Shown piece after piece: positions 15,969 to 24,882 of a stretch of 64,000 bases of DNA. The number at the start of each line of letters is the position of its first letter. Positions within the stretch are counted from its first letter, which is position 1. Source of the stretch: Mesorhizobium sp. NZP2298 (GTDB taxonomy: Bacteria; Pseudomonadota; Alphaproteobacteria; Rhizobiales; Rhizobiaceae); contig NZ_CP033365.1 of NCBI RefSeq assembly GCF_013170825.1, forward strand, positions 1,872,001 to 1,936,000, written 5' to 3'. The notes under the pieces are model-generated. The model was not told where the DNA came from, searched no databases, and was given only the letters and a program-made list of their open reading frames with translations. Made by a program: the position numbers and the translations under genes.

Positions 15969-16985
15969 CTACCCCACCTCGATCACAGCCTTGATCAGGC
16001 CGGATTTTTCATGTGCCCAGCGGGCGAGATCGCGCGGCGTATCGGCAAGCGATGTGCGGTGGGTGACGAGCTTGGCCAGTGGCACGGCGCCGTTGCGGAT
16101 CGAGGCGGCTACATGGTCGAAGTCGGCGCGCAGCGCATTGCGGCTGCCGATCAATGTCATTTCACGTTTGTGGAATTCGGGGTCGGAAAAGACGATGTCG
16201 TCCTTGACGACGCTGACCAGCACCAGTGTGCCGCCATGGGCGACATGAGCGAAGGCCGACTGCACCGATTGGGTGTTGCCGGTGGCGTCGAAGACCACAT
16301 CGAAGCCTTCGCCTGATGTCGCCTCCCTGACCAGATCCGAGACTGGGCCACGTGACCCGTCAAGAGCCTGGAAGCCAAGTTCGTTTTCGGCGAAGGCCAG
16401 CCTTTCACTGCTCATGTCGAGCAGTGTTACGTCGAGCCCGGCTATGCGGGCGAAGATGGCGGTGCCGAGGCCGATCGGGCCAGCGCCGATGACCAACGTG
16501 CGGGCACCGGTCTCGCCCCGCGCACGCCGCACGGCATGCGCGCCGATGGCGAGGAACTCGACGGCGGCGGCATCGGCCAACGACAGGCCGTTTGCCGGAT
16601 AGAGATTCTGCGCCGGGACCAGGATGCGTTCGCACATGGCGCCGTCGCGATGGACTCCGAGCACCTCGATCCTGACGCAGCAATTGGGCTTGCCGTGCCG
16701 GCAGGCGATGCACTTGCCGCAGGACAGATAGGGGTTGATGACGACCGGCTCGCCAACGGCAAGCCCGACACCTCCGCCGGTCTCGACGATCGTTCCCGAC
16801 ACTTCGTGGCCCATGATGCGGGGATAGGCCAGGAACGGATGCTTGCCTTCGAAAATGTGGTAGTCGGTGCCGCAGATGCCGACATGGCTGACCGCGACCA
16901 GCGCCCAGCCGGCGGGCGGGGCGCCAGGCGCCGGGCGGTCTTCCAGGACAAGCTCGCCGGGCGAGCGGCAGACGACGGCTTTCAT
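15969..16985 (-). CDS. Zinc-dependent medium-chain alcohol (sugar-acid?) dehydrogenase
   Basis: This 338-residue MDR-family enzyme has the catalytic-zinc region CGTDYH (about 38) and GHEV (about 60), the structural-zinc cysteine cluster CGKCIACRHGKPNC (about 89-102) and the cofactor loop VIGAGPIGLG (about 164-173). It resembles L-idonate/L-galactonate 5-dehydrogenase and threonine dehydrogenase relatives. It is the last gene of a leftward cluster with a sugar ABC transporter, so it probably oxidises the imported sugar acid or polyol with NAD(P). The hairpin at 17009-17042 separates it from the permease gene. The exact substrate is not determined. Confidence 0.8.
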   Translation of the reverse strand: MKAVVCRSPGELVLEDRPAPGAPPAGWALVAVSHVGICGTDYHIFEGKHPFLAYPRIMGHEVSGTIVETGGGVGLAVGEPVVINPYLSCGKCIACRHGKPNCCVRIEVLGVHRDGAMCERILVPAQNLYPANGLSLADAAAVEFLAIGAHAVRRARGETGARTLVIGAGPIGLGTAIFARIAGLDVTLLDMSSERLAFAENELGFQALDGSRGPVSDLVREATSGEGFDVVFDATGNTQSVQSAFAHVAHGGTLVLVSVVKDDIVFSDPEFHKREMTLIGSRNALRADFDHVAASIRNGAVPLAKLVTHRTSLADTPRDLARWAHEKSGLIKAVIEVG

Positions 16986-17008
16986 GTTTCAATCCAGTCC
17001 TTAATGGA

Positions 17009-17042
17009 ATCGCCGGCCCGGCGGTCAAGTCGGGCCGGCGAT
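17009..17042 (-). terminator. Strong intercistronic hairpin between permease and dehydrogenase
   Basis: Perfect 12-bp arms ATCGCCGGCCCG / CGGGCCGGCGAT enclose a 10-nt loop in the 72-nt gap. No U-run follows, so it may protect the transporter message from 3' decay or lower dehydrogenase expression rather than stop transcription. Confidence 0.5.
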
Positions 17043-17057
17043 CGATTGCGGGTCGGT

Positions 17058-18023
17058 CTACTTGCCGCGGCGGCGCAGCCCGTCGAAGTAGACGATGATG
17101 ATGATCAGCGCGCCGGTGATGATGCGCTGCCAGAACGAGTTGACGTTGAGCAGGTTGGCGCCGTTGTTGATGGTGGCGAGGATGAAGGCGCCGAGCAGCG
17201 GGCCGTGCACCGAACCGACGGCGCCGAACAGCGAAGTGCCGCCGATGACCGACGAAGCGATCGCCTGCAGTTCCCAGCCCTCGGCCTGGGTCGGGTTGCC
17301 GATGCCTATGCGGGCGGCAAGCAGCACGCCGACGAAGGCCGCGCACAGGCCCGACAGCGTGTAGGCCATGTAGATTGTGCGCTGGACGTTGACGCCGGAC
17401 AGGCGCGAGGCTTCGGCGTTCGAGCCGACCGAGAAGAGATACCGGCCCCAGCGGCTGTGATGAAGGAAGATGTAGGCTGGGATCCCGACCAGGATGACCA
17501 TCCAGAACAGATTGGGGATGCCGATGAAGGAATTGCGCGAGAAGGCGGTGAATGTGTCGCTGTTGATGTTGATCGAATTGCCGTTGGTCATCAAAAGGCC
17601 GATGCCGCGCAGCGAAGTCAGCGTCGCCAGCGTGATGATGAAGGGCGGCAGGCCCATCTTGACGATGCCGAAGCCGTGAAACATGCCGATGGCGACACCG
17701 ACCAGCAGTGTCACCAGAATGGCGAGCCAGATCGGGAAGCCGGCATTGATCATCATCGCGACGACGACGGTGGCGAAGCCGACTACCGCGCCGACCGAAA
17801 GATCGATGCCGCCGGTGATGATGACGAAGGTCTGGCCGACCGCCATGATGGCGATCATCGAGCCTTGGCGCAGAAGATTGGCGATGTTGTTGCCCGAAGC
17901 GAAGCTTGGCGTCGCCAGCGAAAGGACGATCCAGAGCAGCACCAGCAGCGCCAGCAGCGTCAGTCCGAACAGGACGTTGTAGTTGCGCTTCGGTTTTTCG
18001 GCGGGGATCGCCTCGATGCTCAT
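17058..18023 (-). CDS. Ribose-class sugar ABC transporter permease
   Basis: This 321-residue polytopic membrane protein is of the RbsC/XylH class. It has about eight to ten hydrophobic segments, the conserved GGIDLSVGAVVGF (about 70-82), which is the signature of this permease family, and GGTSLFGAVGSVHGPLLGAF (about 255-275). The start overlaps the ATPase stop by 4 nt. A homodimer should pair with the double ATPase and the binding protein upstream in the operon. Confidence 0.92.
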   Translation of the reverse strand: MSIEAIPAEKPKRNYNVLFGLTLLALLVLLWIVLSLATPSFASGNNIANLLRQGSMIAIMAVGQTFVIITGGIDLSVGAVVGFATVVVAMMINAGFPIWLAILVTLLVGVAIGMFHGFGIVKMGLPPFIITLATLTSLRGIGLLMTNGNSININSDTFTAFSRNSFIGIPNLFWMVILVGIPAYIFLHHSRWGRYLFSVGSNAEASRLSGVNVQRTIYMAYTLSGLCAAFVGVLLAARIGIGNPTQAEGWELQAIASSVIGGTSLFGAVGSVHGPLLGAFILATINNGANLLNVNSFWQRIITGALIIIIVYFDGLRRRGK

Positions 18024-19573
18024 GTCTGTCCTCCCAGTTTTTCTTGTTTCTCAGCGAGCGCCTGCGTGAGAATGTCCTCGTGACTGGCGGTGTGGAACCC
18101 ATGCGTGGCCACCAGCTTGCCGCGCCGGAACACGTGCAGCGTGTCGGCCAGTTCGTAGACCTCCGGCAAATAGGACGAGATCAGGATGATGCCCGCTCCC
18201 TTCGACAGCAACTCGCCGAACAGGCGGTAGATCTCGGCCTTGGTGCCGACATCGACGCCGACGGTCGGTTCGTCGAAGATGAACAGCTTGGCGCCATGCG
18301 CCAGCCATTTGCCGATGACGATCTTCTGCTGGTTGCCGCCGGAAAGGCTGGACGCCAGCGCGCCGCGTGTCGGCGTCTTGATCCGGAGGCCGGCGATCTG
18401 GCGGTCGGCCTCGGCTTTCTCCTTTGTGTTGGAGATCAAAAAATTGCTGGAGATGCGCTTGTAGATCGGCAGGTTGAGATTGAGGCCGACCGGCAGATTG
18501 AGGCAAAGACCCTGGTCGCGGCGGCTTTCCGGCGCCAGCGCCATGCCGAGCTTGATCGCGTCATGCTCGGAGTTGACCTGAACCGGCTTGCCTTCCCACA
18601 GAATCTCGCCCGCCGACTTGCGGTGGCGGCCGTAAAGCGTGGTGACGAACTCGCTGCGGCCGGCGCCGATCAGGCCATAGAGCCCGATGATCTCGCCGGC
18701 GCGGACCGTCATCGAGACATTTTCGAAGCCTTTGCCCGACAGGTTCCTGGTCTCGACGATTGCAGCGCCGGGGGTGAAATGCTCCTTATGATAGACCTGC
18801 TCGATCGAGCGGTTGATCATCATCTTGACCAGTTCCGCGTCGTTGGTCTCGGCAATGTTCCTGGTGCCGACCAGCGTGCCGTCGCGCAGCACGGAGACGC
18901 GATCGGCGAGCTCGAACACCTCCTCCATGCGATGGCTGATGTAGATGATGGTCACGCCTTCGCCCTTCAGCCGGCGGATCAGGGTGAAGAGCTGGTCGGC
19001 CTCCTTGCGGGTGAGGTAAGCGGTCGGCTCGTCGAAGATCAGGAATTTCGTGCCGCGCACGGTGGCGCGGGCGGCGGCGATCAGCTGCTGCTGGCCGATG
19101 GTGAGGTCGCCGAGCACGACATGCGCCGGCAGATCGAAGCCGAGATCGTCGATGATCTTCTGCGCTTCCCTGACCATGGCGCGCTGCTGCAGGATGCCGA
19201 AACGTGAATTCTCCTCGCCGAGGAACATGTTGGCGGCGACCGTCAAATGACGGCAGAGCACGACCTCTTGATGCACGGCGTTGATGCCGAGCGCCATCGC
19301 CTCATGCGGGGTGGCGAGCGCGGCCGGTTTGCCTTCCCAGAAGACATCGCCTGAGGTGCGCGGCATGACGCCGGTCAGAAGTTTGATGAGCGTTGATTTG
19401 CCGGCGCCGTTCTCGCCGACGATGGCGTGGATCTCACCGGACTTGAAAGCGAGATTGACCGGCTTCAGCGCGTGCGTGCCGGGATAGCGCTTCTCCAGCC
19501 CGCGCAATTCGAGGATCGTCCGCCCTGGTTCCAGCGCGGGGGCGGGATGCAGGTCCTGCGCCGTCGAAATCAT
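18020..19573 (-). CDS. Ribose-class sugar ABC transporter double ATP-binding protein
   Basis: This 517-residue protein contains two ABC domains, as in RbsA/MglA. Domain one (about 20-255) has Walker A GENGAGKST and the atypical signature LTIGQQQLIAAARA. Domain two (about 275-505) has the usual degenerate Walker A GLIGAGRSEF, signature LSGGNQQKIVIGKWL and FIFDEPTVGVD. The degenerate second site is normal for the family. It is separated from the binding-protein gene by a 160-nt spacer with a hairpin. It drives uptake of a monosaccharide or sugar acid. Confidence 0.93.
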   Translation of the reverse strand: MISTAQDLHPAPALEPGRTILELRGLEKRYPGTHALKPVNLAFKSGEIHAIVGENGAGKSTLIKLLTGVMPRTSGDVFWEGKPAALATPHEAMALGINAVHQEVVLCRHLTVAANMFLGEENSRFGILQQRAMVREAQKIIDDLGFDLPAHVVLGDLTIGQQQLIAAARATVRGTKFLIFDEPTAYLTRKEADQLFTLIRRLKGEGVTIIYISHRMEEVFELADRVSVLRDGTLVGTRNIAETNDAELVKMMINRSIEQVYHKEHFTPGAAIVETRNLSGKGFENVSMTVRAGEIIGLYGLIGAGRSEFVTTLYGRHRKSAGEILWEGKPVQVNSEHDAIKLGMALAPESRRDQGLCLNLPVGLNLNLPIYKRISSNFLISNTKEKAEADRQIAGLRIKTPTRGALASSLSGGNQQKIVIGKWLAHGAKLFIFDEPTVGVDVGTKAEIYRLFGELLSKGAGIILISSYLPEVYELADTLHVFRRGKLVATHGFHTASHEDILTQALAEKQEKLGGQT

Positions 19574-19689
19574 GACAATCCTCCCAGATTGGCCTCACGA
19601 TTGGCAGGCGGCGAGGCAAGGACATGCGCCCTGAAAAACAGCCTAGCCTAAGCTTGCGTGTTGCCAAGCCGTTTGTGCCGGCAGTGGAT

Positions 19690-19716
19690 GTTTCCGGGGC
19701 GCGAAGCCCCGGAAAC
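19690..19716 (-). terminator. Hairpin between the sugar-binding protein gene and the ATPase gene
   Basis: Perfect 11-bp arms GTTTCCGGGGC / GCCCCGGAAAC enclose a GCGAA pentaloop just after the binding-protein stop codon. There is no long U-run. It probably stabilises the binding-protein transcript and dampens expression of the membrane components. Confidence 0.55.
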
Positions 19717-19734
19717 GATGGTGGATACGACGGC

Positions 19735-20727
19735 TCAGAGCTTCGGGTTGAGCAGCGCGTCGATCTTGGGATCTTTCATGTTGGCCTTGGTCACCAGATT
19801 GGCGCCGGTGTCGACATTGGCTTCGACCTTCTCGCCCTTGGAGGCTGCGAGTGCGGTCTTGATGCCGTCATAGCCCATCCGGTACGGATCCTGGACGACG
19901 AGGGCGGAAATGACGCCGTCGTTGAGGAACTTAATCAGCTTCTCATCGCTGTCGAAACCGACCAGCGCCAGCTTGCCGCCAAGGTTGTTCTCGGCGACAG
20001 CCTGACCGACGCCCTGCGCCATGATCAGGTTGGAGGCGAAAATGCCCTTGAGGTTCGGGTTGGCGGTGATCAGGTCGGTGGCGATGTTGAGGCCGGTGGT
20101 GGCCTGGCCATCGGCATATTTATCGGCGACCAGCTTCAGGCCAGGATACTTTGCCTTGAGCTGCTCGGTGAAGCCCTGCTTGCGCTGTTCGAGCGAGCCG
20201 GCGCCGGGAGCGTTGGTGATCAGGGCGACATCGCCCTCGATCTTGCCGCCATTGGCGGCACCGATCGCGGCCGCGAGGCCGTCGGCGGCAACGCGACCGC
20301 CCTGCACGTTGTCGGTGGTCAGGAACGAAGTGAAGGCCTTGGAGTCGGCGCCGGAGTCGATGCCGATAACCTTGACCTTGGCGGCGGCTTCGTCGATCGG
20401 CTTGCCCAGCGCCTTGAACTCGGTGGGCGCAATCACGATGGCGGCCGGGTTGCTGGCGACGGCGTTCTCGAGGATCGAGACCTGGCCGTTGACGTCGGTT
20501 TCAGCCTGGGCGCCGAGTTCCGGCACATTGACGCCGAGATCCTTGCCGGCCTTGCGGGCGCCGGCCAGAACGATCTGCCAGTAGAAGGACGTGGTGTCCT
20601 TGACGATGATCGGAATGGTCACGTCCGCCGCCGAAACCGGCGCCGAATGCATGACGCCGGCGAGCATCGAAGCTGCTGCCAGCGCCATGACGGCGCGGCG
20701 GTTGAGAATGCTGGTCACGAATTTCAT
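19735..20727 (-). CDS. Ribose-class sugar ABC transporter substrate-binding protein
   Basis: This 330-residue periplasmic protein starts with a signal peptide (about 1-34, ending APVSA-AD) and continues with a type I periplasmic-binding fold (RbsB-like). Features include VKDTTSFYWQIVLAGARKAG (about 42-61), IDSGADS (about 122) and GFDSDEKLIKFL (about 245). It is the first gene of the leftward transporter operon; the upstream region carries large palindromes. The ligand is unknown, though the neighbouring UxaA-family dehydratase and dehydrogenases suggest an aldose or aldonate. Confidence 0.92.
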   Translation of the reverse strand: MKFVTSILNRRAVMALAAASMLAGVMHSAPVSAADVTIPIIVKDTTSFYWQIVLAGARKAGKDLGVNVPELGAQAETDVNGQVSILENAVASNPAAIVIAPTEFKALGKPIDEAAAKVKVIGIDSGADSKAFTSFLTTDNVQGGRVAADGLAAAIGAANGGKIEGDVALITNAPGAGSLEQRKQGFTEQLKAKYPGLKLVADKYADGQATTGLNIATDLITANPNLKGIFASNLIMAQGVGQAVAENNLGGKLALVGFDSDEKLIKFLNDGVISALVVQDPYRMGYDGIKTALAASKGEKVEANVDTGANLVTKANMKDPKIDALLNPKL

Positions 20728-20811
20728 TAGGATTCCTCCCTAAGTCGCCCGGTGAACGTTACGGAAAGCTCCGTTCGGATAGGCGCGGCCCAAACAGAAC
20801 TTTATCAATAA

Positions 20812-20830
20812 AAAACATTTACGCTGTTTT
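20812..20830. promoter_or_regulatory. AAAACA / TGTTTT inverted repeat upstream of the sugar-binding protein
   Basis: Arms AAAACA and TGTTTT are separated by 7 nt in an AT-rich stretch about 90 nt upstream of the binding-protein start. Similar half-sites occur in the longer repeat at 23708-23738 near the GntR gene. This could be a shared regulatory half-site, but the spacing differs. Confidence 0.3.
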
Positions 20831-20952
20831 GATAGTGCATCGATCTGGACGATGCAAGCGGTGTTTCGCGCCTGCTTGCCATCGTCGGCGGAGACACATT
20901 CGCACGCTGCTCCTCCCAAGATGCAGCCAGAAGCTCCCGTTTCGTTCTGTAG

Positions 20953-20999
20953 AACCATGGAATATTAATTCCATGGTTTAGTCAATATGGAATATCCAT
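20953..20999. promoter_or_regulatory. Large operator-like palindrome (ATGGAATAT sites)
   Basis: The 342-nt gap 20728-21069 carries no gene. At 20953-20978 perfect 11-bp arms AACCATGGAAT / ATTCCATGGTT flank ATTA. A second, smaller palindrome ATGGA-ATA-TCCAT follows at 20987-20999. The element ATGGAATAT recurs exactly 30 bp apart (20957 and 20987), so both sites would face the same side of the helix. It probably controls the leftward sugar transporter operon. Confidence 0.55.
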
Positions 21000-21069
21000 T
21001 CTCTCGGAGATGTCGCGGATTTGTGAAGTTGGAGCCCGCCATCAAGGGCACGTCTGCAAGATGCCGCCT

Positions 21070-22068
21070 TCATCCCAGCTTCTGCACCACCGTGTAGGGA
21101 CGATATTTCTGGTATTCCGCCTCCGGCACGTCGATGTCGAGCAGTCCGAGGTTGCGTGTCAGGTTTGCCAGTTTGGCGGTACCCGTAAGCACGGTGGCGA
21201 CCGTCGGCTCGTGCAGGGGGAACTGGAAGGCGGCGGCCGCCAGCGGATAACCGCCTTCGCCGGCGATCTTCTCCATGGCGTCGACACGGTCGAGCATATC
21301 GCGGCTGGCGGGCTCGTAGTCGAAATGCGCGCCTTGCACCGGTCCGGTCGCCAATATGCCGGAGTTGAAAACACCGCCGATCACCAGCGACGTCCGCTGC
21401 GCCCGGCACAGCGGCAGCAATTCCGCTTCCGCGCTGCGGTCGAGCAGGGAATAGCGGCTCGCGAGCAGGATGCAGTCGAGCGGCGCCCGGCGCATCACGT
21501 CAAGGCAGATCTGGACTTCGTTGACGCCGAGTCCATAGGCGGAAATCGTGCCGGCCCGCTTCAATTCCTCGAGCGCCTTGAGCCCGCCGTCCATCAGTTG
21601 GCGAAAGTGCAGTTTGGTCTTCTCGACGCCATGTGTGTAGACGCCGATGTCGTGGACATACAGGATATCGATCTTGTTCAGGCCAAGCCGCGCGTAGCTG
21701 AAGTCGACCGACCGCATGATGCCGTCATAGGAATAGTCGTAGTCGAGCGCGAACGGCAGTGGATCGACATAGGAGTGATCGGGAACCTGATCTTCAGGCA
21801 CCGGGTGGAGCAGGCGTCCGACCTTGGTGGACAGCACGTAGGAATCGCGCGGCTTGTAGCGCAGGAAATCTCCGAAGCGTCGCTCCGACAGGCCGAAACC
21901 ATAGAAGGGCGCGGTGTCGAAATAGCGCAAGCCGGCCTCCCAGGCGCCTTGCAGCGTCTCCATCGCCGCCTCGCGCGAACAGGTGCGGTAGAGGCCACCG
22001 ATCGCGGCGCCGCCGAAGCTGACCTCTGTGACTTCGAGCGCTGTCTGGCCGACGCGACGTTTTTCCAT
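21070..22068 (-). CDS. Aldo/keto reductase, D-threo-aldose (L-fucose) 1-dehydrogenase-like
   Basis: This 332-residue AKR barrel begins MEKRRVGQTALEVTEVSFGG and has the catalytic tetrad landmarks DTAPFYGFGLSE (Asp and Tyr, about 47-58), STKVGR (Lys, about 80) and YVHDIG (His, about 130). The sequence style is that of D-threo-aldose 1-dehydrogenase / L-galactose dehydrogenase, which oxidise L-fucose, L-galactose or D-arabinose to lactones. GGGGAGGG precedes the ATG at 22068. It lies 61 nt after the UxaA-family gene and faces the same way. A role as first oxidation step for the imported sugar is inferred. Confidence 0.82.
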   Translation of the reverse strand: MEKRRVGQTALEVTEVSFGGAAIGGLYRTCSREAAMETLQGAWEAGLRYFDTAPFYGFGLSERRFGDFLRYKPRDSYVLSTKVGRLLHPVPEDQVPDHSYVDPLPFALDYDYSYDGIMRSVDFSYARLGLNKIDILYVHDIGVYTHGVEKTKLHFRQLMDGGLKALEELKRAGTISAYGLGVNEVQICLDVMRRAPLDCILLASRYSLLDRSAEAELLPLCRAQRTSLVIGGVFNSGILATGPVQGAHFDYEPASRDMLDRVDAMEKIAGEGGYPLAAAAFQFPLHEPTVATVLTGTAKLANLTRNLGLLDIDVPEAEYQKYRPYTVVQKLG

Positions 22069-22129
22069 GCAAGCCCTCCCCGTTGCCGGCCGCTGTCCCG
22101 CCCGGCAGTCTACCACATGTCAGGTGAAT

Positions 22130-23635
22130 TCAGAGCGTCGCGCCGAGATGCCAGGGCACGAACTCGTTGTCGCCATAGCCAAAATCCTCGCTCTTGGTCT
22201 TGCGGCCCGAAGCCGTCTCGACGATCAGTTCGAAGATCTCGCGGCCCATGCCGGCGATGGTCTTTTCGCCCGAGGCGATGACGCCGCAATTGACGTCCAT
22301 GTCCTCTTCCATCTGGTGATACATGGTGGAGTTGGTGGCGACCTTGATCGAAGGCGTCGGCCGGCAGCCGAAGCAGGAACCGCGACCAGTGGTAAAGACG
22401 ATGACATTGGCGCCGCCCGCGACCTGGCCGGTGGCCGAGACCGGGTCGTAGCCGGGAGTGTCCATGAATACCAGTCCGTTGCCGGTGACCTTTTCGGCAT
22501 AGCCGAATACGCCGTTGAGCGGCGTCTGGCCGCCCTTGGCGACCGCGCCCAGCGACTTTTCCAGGATGGTGGTGAGGCCGCCGCGCTTGTTGCCGGGCGA
22601 AGGGTTGTTGTCGATCGAGGCGCCATGCTTGGCGACATGATCTTCCCACCACTTTACATAGCCATCGAGCTTCTTGGCGATTTCTGGCGTCGCCGCGCGA
22701 TAGGCGAGCAGATGCTCGGCGCCGTAGATTTCCGTGGTCTCGGAGAGGATGCCGATGCCCCCGACGCCGGCCAGTATGTCCACGGCGGCACCCAGCGCCG
22801 GATTGGCCGTGATGCCCGACATGCCGTCGGAGCCGCCGCATTGCAGGCCGACGACGATCTCGCTGACCGGGATCGGCTCGCGCTTCAACTGGCCGACTTC
22901 CTCGGCGATCTCGGCCAGCACGCCCATCGCCTTTTCCACCGATTTGCGCGATCCGCCGGCGTCCTGGATGTTGAAATGGCGTTTGCCGGCGGCCACACCC
23001 TTCTGGCCGTAAAGGGTGAGCTGGTTGACCTCGCAGCCGAGGCCGACCATCAGCACGCCGCCGAAATTCGGGTGGCGTGCATAGCCGGCGAGCGTGCGGT
23101 GCAGCACCATCATGCCGTCGCCGGTGCCGCTCATGCCGCAGCCCTGGCCGTGGACGATGGGCACAAAGCCGTCAATGCCGGGATATTTCGGCAGCAAGGT
23201 CCGGTTGGCTGTGTCGGCGATGGAATGACAGACGGTGGCCGAACAATTCACGCTGGCGATGATGCCGATGAAGTTTCGCGTGCCGGCGCGGCCGTCGGCA
23301 CGGCGGTAGCCCATGAAGGTGCGAGCGCGATCGGTCTCGGTCGCGTGCTCGGCCTCGCTCGGCGGCACCACCGGCAAACGGCCGGCCTCGAAAACCAGAT
23401 TGTGCGAATGGACATGCTCGCCGGGCGCGATGTCCTGCGTGGCGCGGCCGATCGCCTGGGCATATTTCACCACGGCTTCACCGGCGGCAATCGGCTTGAT
23501 CGCGACCTTGTGGCCGGGCTCGATGACGGCGGTGGCAAGCGCGCCGCCCGGCAGGGCGGTGCCGATCTCGATGCGGCCATTGGCAACGGCGACATTGTCG
23601 GCGGGTGACAGAAGGATGGTGTTCGACACGTTCAC
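22130..23635 (-). CDS. UxaA-family altronate/galactarate-type dehydratase
   Basis: This 501-residue protein has an N-terminal SAF domain (about 8-85) joined to the large C-terminal dehydratase domain (about 105-495), as in full-length altronate dehydratase. Conserved cysteine motifs include ASVNCSATVC, GQGCGMSG, GLGCEVNQ, GLQCGGSDG and RGSCFGCRPTPSIKV, consistent with an iron-dependent enzyme. Members dehydrate altronate, galactarate or related sugar acids to 2-keto-3-deoxy acids. No UxaB, KDG kinase or aldolase is nearby, so the exact substrate is open. The divergent neighbour is a GntR/FCD regulator. Confidence 0.87.
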   Translation of the reverse strand: MNVSNTILLSPADNVAVANGRIEIGTALPGGALATAVIEPGHKVAIKPIAAGEAVVKYAQAIGRATQDIAPGEHVHSHNLVFEAGRLPVVPPSEAEHATETDRARTFMGYRRADGRAGTRNFIGIIASVNCSATVCHSIADTANRTLLPKYPGIDGFVPIVHGQGCGMSGTGDGMMVLHRTLAGYARHPNFGGVLMVGLGCEVNQLTLYGQKGVAAGKRHFNIQDAGGSRKSVEKAMGVLAEIAEEVGQLKREPIPVSEIVVGLQCGGSDGMSGITANPALGAAVDILAGVGGIGILSETTEIYGAEHLLAYRAATPEIAKKLDGYVKWWEDHVAKHGASIDNNPSPGNKRGGLTTILEKSLGAVAKGGQTPLNGVFGYAEKVTGNGLVFMDTPGYDPVSATGQVAGGANVIVFTTGRGSCFGCRPTPSIKVATNSTMYHQMEEDMDVNCGVIASGEKTIAGMGREIFELIVETASGRKTKSEDFGYGDNEFVPWHLGATL

Positions 23636-23707
23636 GGGCGGTTTCCTGGGTGATCCTGGGATGCGCGGATTGACACGCGCCTGTTAAGAGTTAATGTCTT
23701 TTATCGT

Positions 23708-23738
23708 GAAAAAACAGTTTTGCGTCAATTGTTTTTTC
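23708..23738. promoter_or_regulatory. GAAAAAACA inverted repeat between the dehydratase and the GntR gene
   Basis: Perfect 9-bp arms GAAAAAACA / TGTTTTTTC are separated by 13 nt in the divergent region upstream of both genes. The position suits autoregulation by the GntR/FCD protein. It could also fold as a hairpin whose right arm is T-rich, so a terminator role is not excluded. Confidence 0.4.
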
Positions 23739-23888
23739 GCGGCGGTACCGGGTGCTCCAGGGCAAATGGTGGTGCCGCAGACAATGGACCGGACCCCGCG
23801 AAAGCGATTCCTGCTTTTCAGGGTCATGGGAACGTCATATTGCGCTTCAAGCCGGCCGCCGCAAGCGCTGGCATGAATGGGTCAGGGG

Positions 23889-24791
23889 ATGTCGAAGAGC
23901 AATAACGTCTACAAGGACGCCTACAACAGGTGCCTCAGGCTGATTGACGAGACGCGCAGCCTGCCGTCGGAGCCGGAACTGGGCGCGCTGCTCGGGGTCA
24001 GCCGCACCACCGTGCGAAGCATCCTGGCGCGCATGGAGGAAACCGGGCTGATCGCCTGGAACAAGCGCGCCAAGACGGTGCTGCGGGACCCGGGCCCCGG
24101 CGATTTCTTTCCCGAGGAAGAGACCGACACGCTGGCCGAGATCATCGAGCGATCGTTCATGCGGCGGCTGCTCGCCGGCGGCGCCGAAGCCGGCATGCAG
24201 ATCAACGAGCTCGAACTGGCGCGCGAGATCGGCGTCGGCACGACCAGCGTGCGCGAGTTCCTGATCCGCTTCTCGCGCTTCGGCCTGATCGAGAAGCGCC
24301 GCAACAGCCATTGGGTGCTGAAGGGCTTTACGCGGGCCTTCGCGCTGGAGCTGACTGAAATCCGCGAAATGTTCGAGTTGCGCTCGGCGGCTGCCTTCGC
24401 GGCTTTGCCGCAGGACAGTCCGGTCTGGGCCGATCTAGACCGCCTGGAGGACGAACATCGCCAACTGGCACGCGAGATTGCCACGCGCTTCAACGAGTTT
24501 TCGGAACTGGACGAGCGCTTCCACCGGCTGATCCACCGCGCCTCGCGCAACCGCTTCATCGTCGATTTCTACGACGTCATCGCCATGATCTTCCATTACC
24601 ACTACCAGTGGAACAAGGCGCAGGAGCGCGAGCGCAATGAAGTCGCGGTCGGTGAGCATCTTGCCTATATCGAGGCGCTCAAGTCGCGCGATCTCGGCAA
24701 GGTCGACGCCGCCTGCCGCAAGCACCTGAAGTCGGCGCGCCAGACATTGCTGACCTCGATTCCGGAAAGCAGACCCGTGCAAAAGTCCTGA
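23889..24791 (+). CDS. GntR-family regulator with two winged-helix regions and an FCD domain
   Basis: This 300-residue regulator has an unusual N-terminus. One GntR-like helix-turn-helix lies at about 10-65 (LPSEPELGALLGVSRTTVRSI) and a second at about 95-135 (INELELAREIGVGTTSVREF). The FCD ligand domain follows (about 150-285) with metal-site histidines in LDERFHRLIH, EHLAYIEAL and CRKHL. Ordinary FCD regulators have one winged helix and about 230-250 residues. ATG codons at 23877 and 23889 are both possible; neither has an ideal ribosome binding site. It is divergent from the UxaA-family gene and probably controls the sugar-acid cluster. Confidence 0.85.
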   Translation: MSKSNNVYKDAYNRCLRLIDETRSLPSEPELGALLGVSRTTVRSILARMEETGLIAWNKRAKTVLRDPGPGDFFPEEETDTLAEIIERSFMRRLLAGGAEAGMQINELELAREIGVGTTSVREFLIRFSRFGLIEKRRNSHWVLKGFTRAFALELTEIREMFELRSAAAFAALPQDSPVWADLDRLEDEHRQLAREIATRFNEFSELDERFHRLIHRASRNRFIVDFYDVIAMIFHYHYQWNKAQERERNEVAVGEHLAYIEALKSRDLGKVDAACRKHLKSARQTLLTSIPESRPVQKS

Positions 24792-24882
24792 GCCGCGTTG
24801 CCGCAGCATCGAATTGGTGATTTTCGCCCTGCCGCTCCCATGATAGGTATCCTTCCAGGAATTGCTTGAAGAGGCAGATGGC

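Noticed and set aside
16000..24791. Complete L-fucose oxidation pathway
   Set aside because: The aldo/keto reductase fits, but lactonase, L-fuconate dehydratase of the enolase family, short-chain dehydrogenase and aldolase are all missing.
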